From contig VWZX01001930.1 in the NCBI GenBank assembly GCA_013399015.1, forward strand, positions 1 to 64,000: a stretch of 64,000 nt of DNA, written 5' to 3'. Both the position numbers and the translations under genes were made by a program. Of the stretch, positions 49,251 through 60,619 are shown in pieces; position 1 is the first letter of the stretch, and every line of letters begins with the position of its first letter. This DNA comes from Galbula dea (taxonomy: Eukaryota; Chordata; Aves; Piciformes; Galbulidae). The notes beneath the pieces are model-generated. The model had not been told where the DNA came from. It did no database searches and saw only the letters and a program-made list of their open reading frames with translations.

Positions 49251-49302
49251 AGGAAATATTAGGAGAAAAGGCAAAACTACAAGAGTTTCCATCAGCAAAA
49301 CA
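49251..49302 (-). CDS. weak exon candidate, 52 bases
   Basis: On the minus strand a good acceptor (TTTGGTCTGTGTGTGTCTCA then CTTTCCCAG) and a good donor (TTCCT|GTAAGTC) enclose 52 bases, open in two frames. One frame gives the hydrophobic peptide VLLMETLVVLPFLLIFP. In that frame it closes in phase 0, compatible with the candidate exon at 32740-32991. Exons this short are uncommon, and the hydrophobicity could simply reflect T-rich sequence. It would be worthless as a call without transcript support. Confidence 0.18.
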
Positions 49303-52300
49303 CTGGGAAAGTGAGACACACACAGACCAAAAAGGAAAAATAAAATTACCAAGCAAATCCAGTTGACATGGGTTGACATTATTCTTCCTAAAATCATAAT
49401 GTCATGGCAGAAGCAAGGAGCAAGATGTATAGCATGATATTTTAGCTGGGCTGATCTATGGTAGACTCACAAGAGTTGCAAGGAGACAACCCCAGTGGCA
49501 AGGAAATTTTTATCAAGGTGCCGGTCTTTCTCTTTCCCTTTTTGTCATAAAGACATGTCATTTGTCCAAAGAGTGTCTTTTGATTTCTTTTTCGTATTCA
49601 AGTAGTAAGAGAAGCTAGATGGGAGAAAAGAGCTAATCTGTAAAGTAGACCAAGTTCTTAAAATTTGAATTTTGGACAACATATTTGGGAGTGTTAATTG
49701 GTGGACAAACCATTAGCACTATTTCCTGCAGGTCCTTCAAGGTCTAGCACAGTAACTCCAATTAAGTTGTACCGAAGAACAGTTTATCACGCCCAAGGAG
49801 TCCTTTTCTCAGTACCCAGTGAGGAGTGGGATTTACTCATGTGCATTATATCTAAACACTTCATCTGAATGACAAAAAATCCCTATTTCTCTCTCCTCTT
49901 TTCCTAATATCCACTTTGTGATGATGCATTGGTTGTAACCCACATTTTGTTTGTGGTATGTTTGGTTGGGAGTTTCAAAATGCCTAGGCAAGTCTGGTAC
50001 TTATTCCTAGTGCAATGCAGGGTTAACTGGGAATCGTAACTATTTTTTATTAGCTTCAGAAATCTGGTGTTTTCTTTTTCCATCTGTTACTAATTTTTTT
50101 TAACAGATTTCATTTTTTGAGGTGTGAAAAAAGATTTTATTGTTTTTCTCCCACCAACAGAACCTGATTAAAACACATCTTTAAGCTTAGAATGCACTAA
50201 GCCTTTGACACCATTGGTGGGTAACTCTTCAGAACCCTCATGTAATAAGAGGAGATAGACTTAGTACATAATTCACATTTTAGTATGTAACGTATCTTTC
50301 TTTCCAAGCAGTAGCATTTTCTAATTATTTTGGTAACAGCATTCTATCCATATGTATACGTATGTTTGTATGTATGTAATTCTAGTGTGTGAGAGAGTCT
50401 GGTGCTTTATGGGATTACTAGACTGTATAGGCTATCTGAAGGTTCTGATGTCTTCATGGTAAAATCTGGAAAAAAATTAACTATTGTGATGCTAGGGGAG
50501 AGTTGGCAGCTGAATAAATACTTGCTTACATGCCAACCTGTACAAGGTCAGCAGGGCTGGTGTGCTGGGAGACTCAGTAGGACCCTGTGGTTGTGCTGCT
50601 TAGTTGCTAAGGCATCTTGTCCTCTCATTCTCTTTCCTTATTTCTATGTTGAGTAAGACAGGTTCAAGTTTGAATGTTTTGTCTCCTTCCTTTCAAGTTT
50701 TAGAGGCATTTAAATGTGCCCCTTTTGAAGAAGCTCTTTGGCATAGCTGCAGGAATTGTTCCTTAGAGGAAGGCAGCCAGCACAATACCCTAGAAACAAA
50801 GGAAGAAAATGAGAAAAACAGCTCCGATGGGAATGATTTACAGGCAATCTCAGTGAAACTAGCAAATGGAATAAAAGCCAAGTCTACAAGAGGAGGCAAT
50901 GCAGAAATGAGATCGTGATCTCTCTGCAAGAGACACTGTTGCAGAATTTGGGATCAGCTCAACTGAGCAGCTATAAACAAACAAAAAAAATCTGGAAGGG
51001 CTTACAGTAGTTGGCATAATAAAAAACTTAAAACAATTCTGAAAGCCAAATTAATATAAAAACAAGAGGAAAAACAGCACAACTTTAAAGTAAGCTACAG
51101 TTTACTGCACCTCATAAGAAAATTGTTCCTCCTATCCCCCACAATATCTAACATTAATACACATTATGCTACAAGACCTCCTTAGCACTGGCTGACCACA
51201 TCGTGGTGTTTTTGCAAAGCACCTTCTGTGCTGGGCCTTGCTTCTGTTCAGCTATTTCTAGTAAGCAATGCCTGTGTTTGCTCTCCACCTTCAACCCTTC
51301 CAGAGAAATTTAGCCCTCAAATCCATATACTCCAGTCAGCTCTCAGAAGGTGGTTTGGAATTTTCCAAAACAAAGCAAAACAAAAAACTAAAGTTTTTTT
51401 TAAGGACAATATATTACTTATGACAAAATCTTAATTGGAAAATATTTTTCAGTTCCTGGAATTTGTGGTCCAAGTGTGAGAACAACAAATCATTTCAGTT
51501 AAAGTTTTAATATCTCTTATTTGAAAAAGATCACAGGTTTTTCCAGATTTAAGGCACGGTATCTGTCTGGTTTCCTGATCAGTTAAAATAACCTGACAAT
51601 GGTCTAGGGCTAACAGAAAACTTACTCTAGGCCTCTTGGTATAAACTGTGGACATGAATTAATTTATGTTGGCAAAATGCAGTCAAGCCATCTGAAGCAA
51701 TATTTGGTGCAGCACCATGGTGCACATTTCTGAGCTACCTTATTCTGTTCCAGCTCTGGGCCCTCTGCATTGCTTGCTCTTGTACAGCAAAGAGATAACA
51801 AATTCAGTCTTTGAAGATTTTGCCAAGTTTCAATTATATTCCAGATCAGATTTCTTTTCACATTAATAGTCACTGCCCTCTGATAACTGCTGGAGCCCTC
51901 TCTTAAATAGTTTTAGTGATTTGCACAGTCCTTCTTCATAATCATGTAGCCTAATTCCTTAGTTCAGTAAATATAAAATAAAGCCAGATCCACAATACAC
52001 AATCAACACATCCATTTGGTATTTTAATAACAAATTGTTCAGCGCAGCAAAGTGTTATTCTGATGGAATAGCACTGAGGTATTTCCCACTCTACAAGCTG
52101 GGATTTTTTAACTAGACTCAAGGGATTATTATTCCCTGGCTTGCTTTTCTAGCTCAGGGACATAGTGGAAAGAAGTCCAGCCTGCAAAACCCATGTAGCA
52201 CTTCGCATTTATTGGCAGCTTTGAAAGCCTCACCTTAGAGGCCAAAATCTGCACTGTTCTGGAGTCAGTCCTGACCCCTCAGTTGAGATGTTGTCTGCAT

Positions 52301-55087
52301 GCTAGAGGGAGCTCGCAGAGAGTTAGGACACGTAACACATACAGGCACTCAAAATCCAGGTTATTCTTTTTTGCTACTGGGCATGTAGTAAGGGAGATAA
52401 GAACAGTCACTTGGGGAGAAGTCAGAAGATTTTATGCTGTGAGTAAGAGGGTGAAGAAATGGGACAAATGGGCGGGGAAGAAAAGAATGCATAAAAGTTA
52501 ATCAAAATTATTTGCTACATGAAGCTGTTATGTAATATGTATGCACCTAAAATATAAAATTAGTAGGACACCAATTTCTTTTATATTCAGAATGAAACCT
52601 CACTACAGTATCCAGTAGCTGGAATCACTAAGTAATTGTGAATTCGTTTTGGAAATGATTTTGAGATTATTTTAAAACAAAGGGATAAGAACAAAAATAA
52701 ATGAAATACAGTGGTTTGGAAAGACATTTCCTGGAAGTGAGATATATCTTTTAGGGTATTTATGATCCATTGGGGCAAGTATTTCTTCTACTGCTTTGAG
52801 AAATGACTTTTTTGCTACTTCAGAGTCACTCTTCAGAGTGAATGGAGCTGGGTAAATCACATGGTCTATGGCAAGCTCTTGAGTGCTTAGCAAATGAAGT
52901 CATCCAGACAGGATTAAACAGAGTTATGTCTCTGTAGCAGAGCCTTGTTTATGGAAAGTGAGTTTGGGCAATTGACTTAGCCTAAGCACATACTGTTCTT
53001 TTTTACCTAGGCACATAACGGCTTCCTTCAATAGCGTAGTCCTGTCCCAGGCAGCAAATGTTCCTGGTTTTAGTTCATAGAGATGGAACTTGGGGAAAGG
53101 TGGCTGGCCTATCTGTTCTTCTGATTTCCCATAGGCTTGGCAAGCTCCTTAATGTACACAGCAGTCTGTGCTGCTTAGTATTTTTTTTTCCTCCGGATGA
53201 AATCCTACAGTTTTTGAGGTCCCTGTGTCTTTTCCAAATGAAGCTGCCAAGAAACACATGAAGGATATATCAGCTGCAATTAGAAAACAGTGTTTTAAAA
53301 TTATGTTGGTATTTTAAAGCATAACTATTCCTATTCATTGCCTCTAAAATGCATAAATGCACCAAATATGAGGTTTTTCCTTTACTTCAGCTTATGAAAA
53401 ATTCCAGGAGATCAGGAAACTTAGAGCACAAAATAGTTTATTTTTATACCTATTTCCCATGTCATTTCCTTTTCCTGTTCCTGTCCCTCAGAGAACCAAT
53501 TTGCTTAGAGACATTTTTCACATTCAGTAGTATCTTCATTTAAAAAAAAAAAGGGCAGAGTTGTTTCAAGACTGTTTTTTTATGCCAAATAAACTGTGAT
53601 AATGTTGCCTGTCAGAGTGTAGCAAATAGGGGAACAGCTAAAGAGGTAGAATCTGTAAATAAATAAAACTGGTAAGTTTTGCACCTGTATCAGAATGGAA
53701 CAGACACCATTAAAAAACACTAGGCTGCTAAATAAAATATCCTTTGAGAAAGCAGGTTAGTGGCCATAAATGAAAAGGTGAATGTCGATGTTGTTGAAGC
53801 TAGTTGCTGGAAAACAATCTGATCAGTAGATCAGAAGAATAAACAGTTGTGACTTTAGCAAAATTCTAACTATCAGGCATTGTAAGAAGTCACCAAAATA
53901 TTACCTTAGTCACAAAATATTCCTTAGTCAGAGATAGGAGTGCCCTATCTGGATGCCAGCCAGGGACTCCTGGGCCCACAGGTCGTCTGCTGCTGGTACT
54001 GCACATGCTCCTCTTCTTCCTCTCCCTCCTTTCTTCTCTACTCTTGCCATTTAGAGATGCCACAGCCACCCTGCCATGACCACAGCCAGCAGGTAATAGG
54101 GAGGAGCACAGTACATGTGGGGGGTGAGAGCTACTCCCTTTGCATGTACGTTATTCTCACTTGGTTTGGCTGGCTGGGGATATTTTCCTAGTCCCAGAAT
54201 GCTCCTCAAGTGTCTGCTTGTGTTTGGACCTGACACTTTGCTCCTTCGCTTCTTAGCTTCAGTATAAAAACACTAGATCAGTAGTAGTGTAGGAGAGAGT
54301 TACTTTTGATGTGTACATAGTTTCCTGCTGCTTATCACTGTATTTCTATGGGCTACACAACATGCCATTGTTTATTATTATTGTTTCTAGTGAAAAACAG
54401 TAACAGGTTCTTTTCCACTGCTCTTTTTTACTACTGAGGGGACTAGAACTGGCTCAAGCTGTCAAGTGAAAATTGTGGATAATATCCAGAAGTCCTCAGA
54501 TGGTGTAAGACCAAGGTAGCTGGTTCTTACACCAATTCATCTTAATTCTTTGCTATGGAGATATGAAGTCTGGTGCAGGTTTTTCTTGTCCTTCAAAGAT
54601 TTGTCAAATGATGGAGGGTGAATGGTAGATGCCAACCAATAAGGTACAACTCCCAACAGTTTTTTGGTTTAGGATTAGAAAAACCTGTGCCTCAGCAATA
54701 TGCCACACTTCCTCATGCTACTTTCTGGATTCTTCTTGCCATGCTGAGCAAGTTGTCACAGAGCTATTGGTTGTTGCTAGACTGGTAGAAACCCTGCTCT
54801 GACCCATTTACTCCAAAGGGCTCTACAGTCTCTTGCCCAGCACAAACAGGTCTGACACTGTTTTTTGGTGAAGTTCCAGCATTTGCTCTATAATTCCTGT
54901 CTGATTCTGATTTTCCCTATTATTACAGTTTCTAATTTGCCAAGCTCAACCAGCATTTCAGGCTTAGACTTTGTGGCTAAAGTCAAGTACAGTCAATTCT
55001 GAAAGCAGCTAAGGTCTAGTTGTCGCCTGAATAAAGTGATTGGTTCTTTAGTGGCTCCATCTGTACTGTTAAAGTACAGAGAGGAAG
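49303..55087. other. non-coding stretch
   Basis: No gene recognised. A TATG/TGTA-type tract lies at 50351-50378. A pyrimidine-rich tract (CTCCTCTTCTTCC-type) spans 54006-54042. Around 54265 a TATAAAAA is followed within 120 bases by a TTTATTATTATTG stretch, faintly like an ERVL-type LTR. A minus-strand frame at 52672-52893 reads as a plausible polar peptide but has no donor. Confidence 0.5.
50351..50378. repeat. degenerate (TATG)n microsatellite
   Basis: About 28 bases of TATG/TACG/TTTG/TATG units, an interrupted tetranucleotide repeat. Confidence 0.8.
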
Positions 55088-55124
55088 AATCACAGAATCA
55101 CAGAATATTAGGAGTTGGAAGGAG
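55088..55124 (-). mobile_element. very short CR1 3'-end stub
   Basis: The plus strand reads AATCACAGAATCACAGAATA, two copies of the reverse-complemented 8-bp CR1 tail repeat, followed by GGAGTTGGAAGG. Only the extreme 3' end of a CR1 remains, either from heavy 5' truncation or from decay. Confidence 0.75.
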
Positions 55125-56865
55125 AAGGAAGTAAAACAAAAACATTTGTGGTAGAGCAAAACTGACACCTCGGAAACAAAGTGGAGGAACCTCTCACAAT
55201 TCTTAAACTGATCTCCCCAAACTTCAAGTAAGTTTAAACAAGCTTTTTGGTTAGATGCCTTTAGTTCCCAAGCTCCTGTTTTCTCAAGACCCTACTCTGA
55301 ATATTTAGTATACTGTTATGTGAAAGAGGAAAATTTTCCTGACAAAATTATCAAGAACGATTGCAACTGCATTCAATGACTGTTTGGAAAGGATTGTTTC
55401 TCCAGGGGAAAAAAATAAAGAAGCTCCAATTTTTAAGAAAAGATCTTTGTATCCAACCGCCATACAGTAAGTTCACATATAGAAAAGAGAATTTAAAATG
55501 CAAAAATTAATATTAAAACATAATAGCTGTTTGAGTTTTTGATAGGTACAATATGAGTTTTGAATTTTTGATATGCATCACAAACAGCTCTGAATACAAC
55601 CTCCACCTCTGTTGCATTTGCTGAAGTAATTTAGTACCTGTTATCATGTTGCCTGGAGGTTTTCATTACACGTAGAAGGCAAATTTAAGCCAACTATCTC
55701 AAGACTCTTTCAGTCTGTAAGCATAATACCTTATAATAGAAAGCATTTCAGTGTCAAAGTGCTGCAAAAATCTCATGCTTAAGAATTCTATGTATAGGAT
55801 GGTTCACCTCAGAAATTATGTTTAGCTTTTTAGAATAACATTTTTTCTGATTTTAATCAGCTAAATTCTTCAATCTTCTATACTTAAAAATAGAGTAAAC
55901 AAGATTTAGACAATGGATAAAAGAGCTCATAATAACTAAAGCAAAATTTCCTCCCATGGACTCAGAGATCTGAACCTTCCAGGAGTATCAAAGGACTGCA
56001 TATATTTTCTGTGCACTAAACTAAATATTTTTAAATACCATAGAGGCTTTTAAAAATAAATACTTTACTTAGACCACTATTCCTCCTAAAACTATTTTTA
56101 AGAAACTCAATTATGGTTTTGGTTTCTATATTTTTCAAAAGAAGAAAAGACAATCTGATGAAAGAGAAGCCAGAAAACAGAGCAAATACTCTACAGAAAA
56201 TGCTGTAGAAAAGTAAACAATAACACTATAGGGTGAGATGTACTGAGCTACCCAGGGCAAGATTGTAATGGCAGTGAAGGGAAGCACATATGCCACATTA
56301 GGAAAGGGAAACAGATGTAAAGCTAAGTCAGTCCCCGCTACAAAGAATAAAAAGATAACCTAAGCATACGCATACATTGTGTTGGCTTTACTTGTCCCTG
56401 CCATATGTATATGGATTTCAATGGTTGCAGGTTTTTACATTTTCATGAGTCTGCTGCTCTCTTGGGCATATAAACTCCCTTCTTGTCAGTATACTGCATA
56501 TGAGAGATGGATGCTTGAAAAACACAAAGGCAAACATCCTCAAGCTAAGCTTAGAGCTCTGCATTTACTGTGGAGCTGGTTGAACAATATTCAGCCTGCT
56601 CTAATTGTTAGTGATATCTATGCCTGCACCACAAAAAAGATGGGGAGTGATAGAGCCATAGCACCTTACATGAAGGAAAGTTGCCTAATATTTGTGAATG
56701 TTTTCTAAATTGTTGAGTGACAGCTGGGACTCTGTTCTGATGACACAAGTGCCTTTGCAGTGGAAATATCAGCAATAAATGTTACCCAAAATAATATTTG
56801 ATTACTGCAAAAACTGCAGCTAAATTTTGTGAGACTTTTGTCTAATGAATTATGACTTTAGGTTT
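55125..56865. other. non-coding stretch
   Basis: No repeat or gene is recognised. The 109-codon plus-strand frame at 56379-56708 begins with a hydrophobic stretch but resembles nothing I know and has no supporting signals. Confidence 0.5.
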
Positions 56866-56926
56866 GATCCAGCTCCTACTTAAGTCAAGAAAAATCTTTC
56901 TGTTGATATTCAAGAGAAGCTGGATA
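56866..56926. repeat. ancient palindromic repeat (inverted-repeat element remnant)
   Basis: GATCCAGCT at 56866-56874 pairs with AGCTGGAT at 56918-56925. The inner arms CTACTTAAGTCAA and TTGATATTCAAGAG are also roughly complementary, so the whole ~60 bp is an imperfect palindrome. From memory it resembles the old amniote repeat of the form GATCCAGC..AAGTCAATGG...CATTGACTTCAATGG..GCTGGATC. It may derive from a small inverted-repeat DNA transposon. The family name is uncertain. Confidence 0.5.
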
Positions 56927-59900
56927 CAGATGGATACTACAGAGTCAGTAGTCTTCAGGCAATACTCATTTGGCTTCAGCTGGAGAAAAAGCAGCCCCAA
57001 AAGGCTGTAAATATTTTAGGATGGAGTTACATACTTGTGCTGACACAGCAGACAGTTTATTTTCATCTGGACACTTCAGCCAACTTCTGGATTTTAGCTG
57101 GTCAAAGCAGAGTTTTAAAATTCACAAAATACTGCATTAGAAGTGGCAGATGTATTCTTCATTGTTGTAGGTCAGTGTGAAACAGTGGGAAAGTAAAACA
57201 GCTTGAAAGAACTTGCCATGTGATATGTTGATGGACATTTACTTAATGGCTGCATGTTCTTGGGGGTTAACTGCAACTTCAGATTTGAGGATTTTGGCAT
57301 GTGCATGGGTCAGCAGAACTCTAATGCAGGCTTTCTTGGAGTTGTTGCATGACTGGACTTGTGTAGTGTGAATGTCTGATTCAGACAGGCTGAGCCTCCT
57401 CCCTGTGACTGGGAGGATCCTTTAGAGGGCCATTTTCTATGTTTGTTCAAGTTTCCTGCAGAGGTTGAATTTGTGGAGTGAGGCTATTACTATAACTAGT
57501 GAAGGGAGTGGGAGAACCTCACAGATCTTCATACCCAGAAAACTGCCATGGGATTCAAGTTCTTCAGCATAAGGACATGTTAGGAGTGATCCAAGAATGT
57601 GAACAGATCTCTGAAATCCTCAAAAGGACCAGATGGTATTTAAGTAAATGGACGCTGAGCTACCCATGCATGAAAATAAACACTGTGGGGATAGAAGTAT
57701 GTTCATGGTGGGGATGGCAGGAGATCCAGTTTCCCCATTAGAAGATTTGTCATGTGTCATTCATTGACTGATATTAATGAAGCAGGCTATATTTTCCTCA
57801 TTGTCCAGTAACTCTGACCCTGCTGGTGTATTTGTGCACACTAAGTCTGTGTGCGGAAAAAAGGGTGTTTTTTCTGTCTGTCTTCAGCTTCTTTTCTCTT
57901 CAGGAGACAAATGTGGCAGGTGGTTATTGCCTTTACCTTTGTTTCTGCATGACCTCTCCTGAGAACAAACTGTATGTGAGAGCTTTCCCCTGCAAATTTT
58001 TATAGCTTTACTAAAAATATTGTACACATACCCACTTAAAAAGGTGTCTTATCAGCATAAAATAATGTGGAAGCCCTTTTAGAGTAAATCACTGTAGGAA
58101 AAACACATCCTTCCTCTCCTCACACAGCATCAACACATAACATTATTACGTATGTGTTCCTGTCTCGCGTCCAACCACGTGTACTGCTGCATATTGAAAT
58201 GTCTGTACATTAGACAGTTACTCACTTTGAGCAGCTTCAAAAACTACAAGCAAATTTTAAAGCACATTCTGTGCTTCGTCCTTATGGCCCAGTTCCTGTT
58301 ATCCATTAAGCCTGTTTGAAAATTGGGTGCTGGAAAGTTGGCAGGTACGTTTGTTTAAACAACATTCCCAAGTAGTCTCCTGGCAGGTGTTTCCAGAGTA
58401 CTTTAAGTACAATTCTTTGAATGGGATATCTGCCAAAGTACATAGCAACAGGGGAAAAAACTGTTTTCCTTTTACTGCAGTTGGGACAGTGCAGTGTTTT
58501 AGATGCCGCGCTGTGCATCCATTTCAGAAGCTTTTTTTGGCACAGGGTCAGAGGCTGTACAATGGTAAAATACACAGCATCTTCCTGCCTGTTTAATGCA
58601 AGTGAGTTCCAGAATACCAACTGGTAGGTTGTCTTCCTGGTAATGGGCCAGCCTCTGATATGCCTTTTGCACTGATCTAGTCTTTTAGCTACGTAGAAAC
58701 TCTTCACCTTAGAACTCCTTACGACAGATTGTCATGCTGCATGGGTTTCTGCAAGTTCAGAACAAATTTAAATAGCTAGCCAGAACAAAATGAGAAGGGT
58801 TGGTGAGGGGGGAGACGGGCTAGAGAAGCCTTGTCTACCTGGCACTGATTTCTGTTGCAGCTCAATCTAGCTTTGCTTAATAGAAACCTGTCCTTTATTT
58901 GAAAAACACATGACTGGTTTTATAATCCTTCTGGCAGCCCATCCACTTCTCAGTATGAGTTCTAGACCTAAAATTACCCTCTGTATTATCCATGCAGAAA
59001 GAGTCTCTTAGATATATATACTCTTAGACACAGGCAAAAGCTCTCTGACTTAAAAATAGAAACAGGTATGTGGAACAGTAAACAGATATTCAAGGTAAAA
59101 GGAAGCATTAACTGAGGGATATGCTGGTTTGAAATTTAAATGTTAATGCTATGCTGAAATAAGCCCTTTTCAAAGACATGGTCACAGCATGTTTGGTTGT
59201 TAAATGAGTACTTAGTAGTCTAACACCAGAGCTGCAGCTGCAGGTAACCTGTGCTCACGCAGCTTCGGCACAGGTTATGGAGAATGTTCTATGGCACAGA
59301 AACTGTTTTTCAAAAGAAAGGGCTTTAATCTCAAATCCAATTTTAGCTCTTGGTTATGAAGAAAATTACCTGGGTCAAACCAAAGCACTTTCATTTTCTT
59401 GGATGTGTAGACAGGCTAATGCAGAAGTTTCAGATGTGAGCTATTCCAGTCACTTCAGAACATTTCACCATTGAAGTGGCTGTGAACACTGCCAGTTATT
59501 TCACTTGAGCTATTGCTGTGCATGTGACGCAACTCCACACAGCTTCCTTGATCACACCTTTACTCACCTACCCCACTGGCTGTATGGTGAGCTACAAATC
59601 ACTCACCCCTCTCATCTGTAACTTCTGCAAGTAGGCACAGGTCCAGAAGCCTGTAGTACTCTGTAAGCTACAAATAACAGTATTGTATGGTAAATAGTGC
59701 AGGAAGACAAGCAGTGGAGGTGGTGACATTTTTTCTGTTTCATTTCGCAAAAATCTCCATTCCTCAGTTAAATTTTTCTGACAGAATTTTTACATTCCCA
59801 GAGCAGGCTGCCAACAAACCCATCTGGCTGGGCTACAGAATATGTCAAGTGGCAAGGACCATCCTTGGACAAATAGCAAAACTTTAACTCTGGGTGAAGC

Positions 59901-60231
59901 AAAATTTGAGTGACTATCTCCAGAAACAGCATTTATAGTATTTGCCAGCCTATGTTGCTCAGATTAACAATAGACTGAAGAATACCAGTGCTAGTACTGT
60001 TCATAAAAGAAGCTATATTACGAGTTGTTATAGGAATCCTAAGCATTTCCAGGTGTTGTGCATGGTTTACAATAGTAAGGATGGAAATTTTCCCAGCCTC
60101 CTTTTCCTTTTTGTCTTGACTTTTTCTACAAATGTGAGGGATACTAGACCGACAAGCCTAGAGAATACTCATTTGTCTTGCCACAGATCATATACTATCC
60201 TGTATATAGAGTGAGCCTTTTCCATTCTGAC
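56927..60231. other. non-coding stretch
   Basis: No gene recognised. Minus-strand donor-like sites occur near 58218, 59370, 59570 and 59607. The one near 59370 closes a 46-base open segment with an acceptable acceptor (ACTTCTGCATTAG), too weak to call. A hairpin lies at 59245-59277. A 133-codon minus-strand frame at 58306-58707 matches no family I know. Confidence 0.5.
59245..59277. other. perfect 10-bp stem hairpin
   Basis: TAACCTGTGC and GCACAGGTTA are exact reverse complements separated by a 13-base loop (TCACGCAGCTTCG) that holds two CpG. It is not followed by a T-run, so nothing suggests a terminator, and it is too short for a typical microRNA precursor. Confidence 0.7.
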
Positions 60232-60409
60232 CTATGGTCATATGTCTTGTTCGACTTAATTTCTTTATGATGGAGCTGTCTGCCTTCTCCAGATAATGAA
60301 GTAAGACCATCACTGTGTTTACCATTAGAAAAAATCTTGTTCCATACAAGATGCCACCTACCGTGGACATCAGTGTGAATACGATGACTTTCAGTGGTGA
60401 TAATGCTTT
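60232..60409 (-). CDS. candidate exon, membrane-protein-like peptide, unidentified
   Basis: The minus strand is open for 178 bases from an acceptor (TTTTTCTGGCCTACTTTGATAATGACTAG|AAA in outline) to a donor ATAG|GTCAGA. The peptide starts KALSPLKVIVFTL. It has hydrophobic segments (VIVFTLMSTVGGILYG and RFFLMVNTVMVLLHYL) and ends in a basic, helical-looking KADSSIIKKLSRTRHMTI. The phase is 0 in, 1 out. There is one CpG in the coding part (CATCGTATTC) and one more in TCCACGG. The acceptor is mediocre because its tract is interrupted by purines. I do not recognise the family. It could belong to the same minus-strand gene as 32740-32991, but there is no direct phase link. Confidence 0.3.
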
Positions 60410-60520
60410 CTAGTCATTATCAAAGTAGGCCAGAAAAAGGCTAATGACCTAAAACCCTGAGAATTACTTTATTAATCCAATAAATCTCTGGATTACTCAA
60501 CTAGAAGGTGGACATGCTGC

Positions 60521-60619
60521 ATAGAATCACAGACTTATAGAATTGTCAGAGTTGGAAGGGACCTTAAAGATCATCTAGTTCCAACCCCCCTGCCTGGCAG
60601 GGACACCATCTACTAGACT
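60521..60619 (-). mobile_element. CR1 LINE 3'-end fragment
   Basis: The plus strand shows ATAGAATCAC, AGAGTTGGAAGGGACCTTAA, AGATCATCTAGTTCCAACCC, CCCTGCCTGGCAGGGACACC and TACTAGAC. This is the near-consensus reverse complement of about 100 bp of the CR1 3' terminus. It is non-coding and heavily 5'-truncated. Confidence 0.95.

Noticed and set aside
52672..52893. Minus-strand frame with a polar, protein-like peptide
   Set aside because: The acceptor is weak and no GT donor falls in a usable place. Nothing recognisable.
56379..56708. 109-codon plus-strand frame starting with a hydrophobic segment
   Set aside because: It looks like a signal peptide or membrane span, but there is no promoter, no homology I can recall and no splice support.
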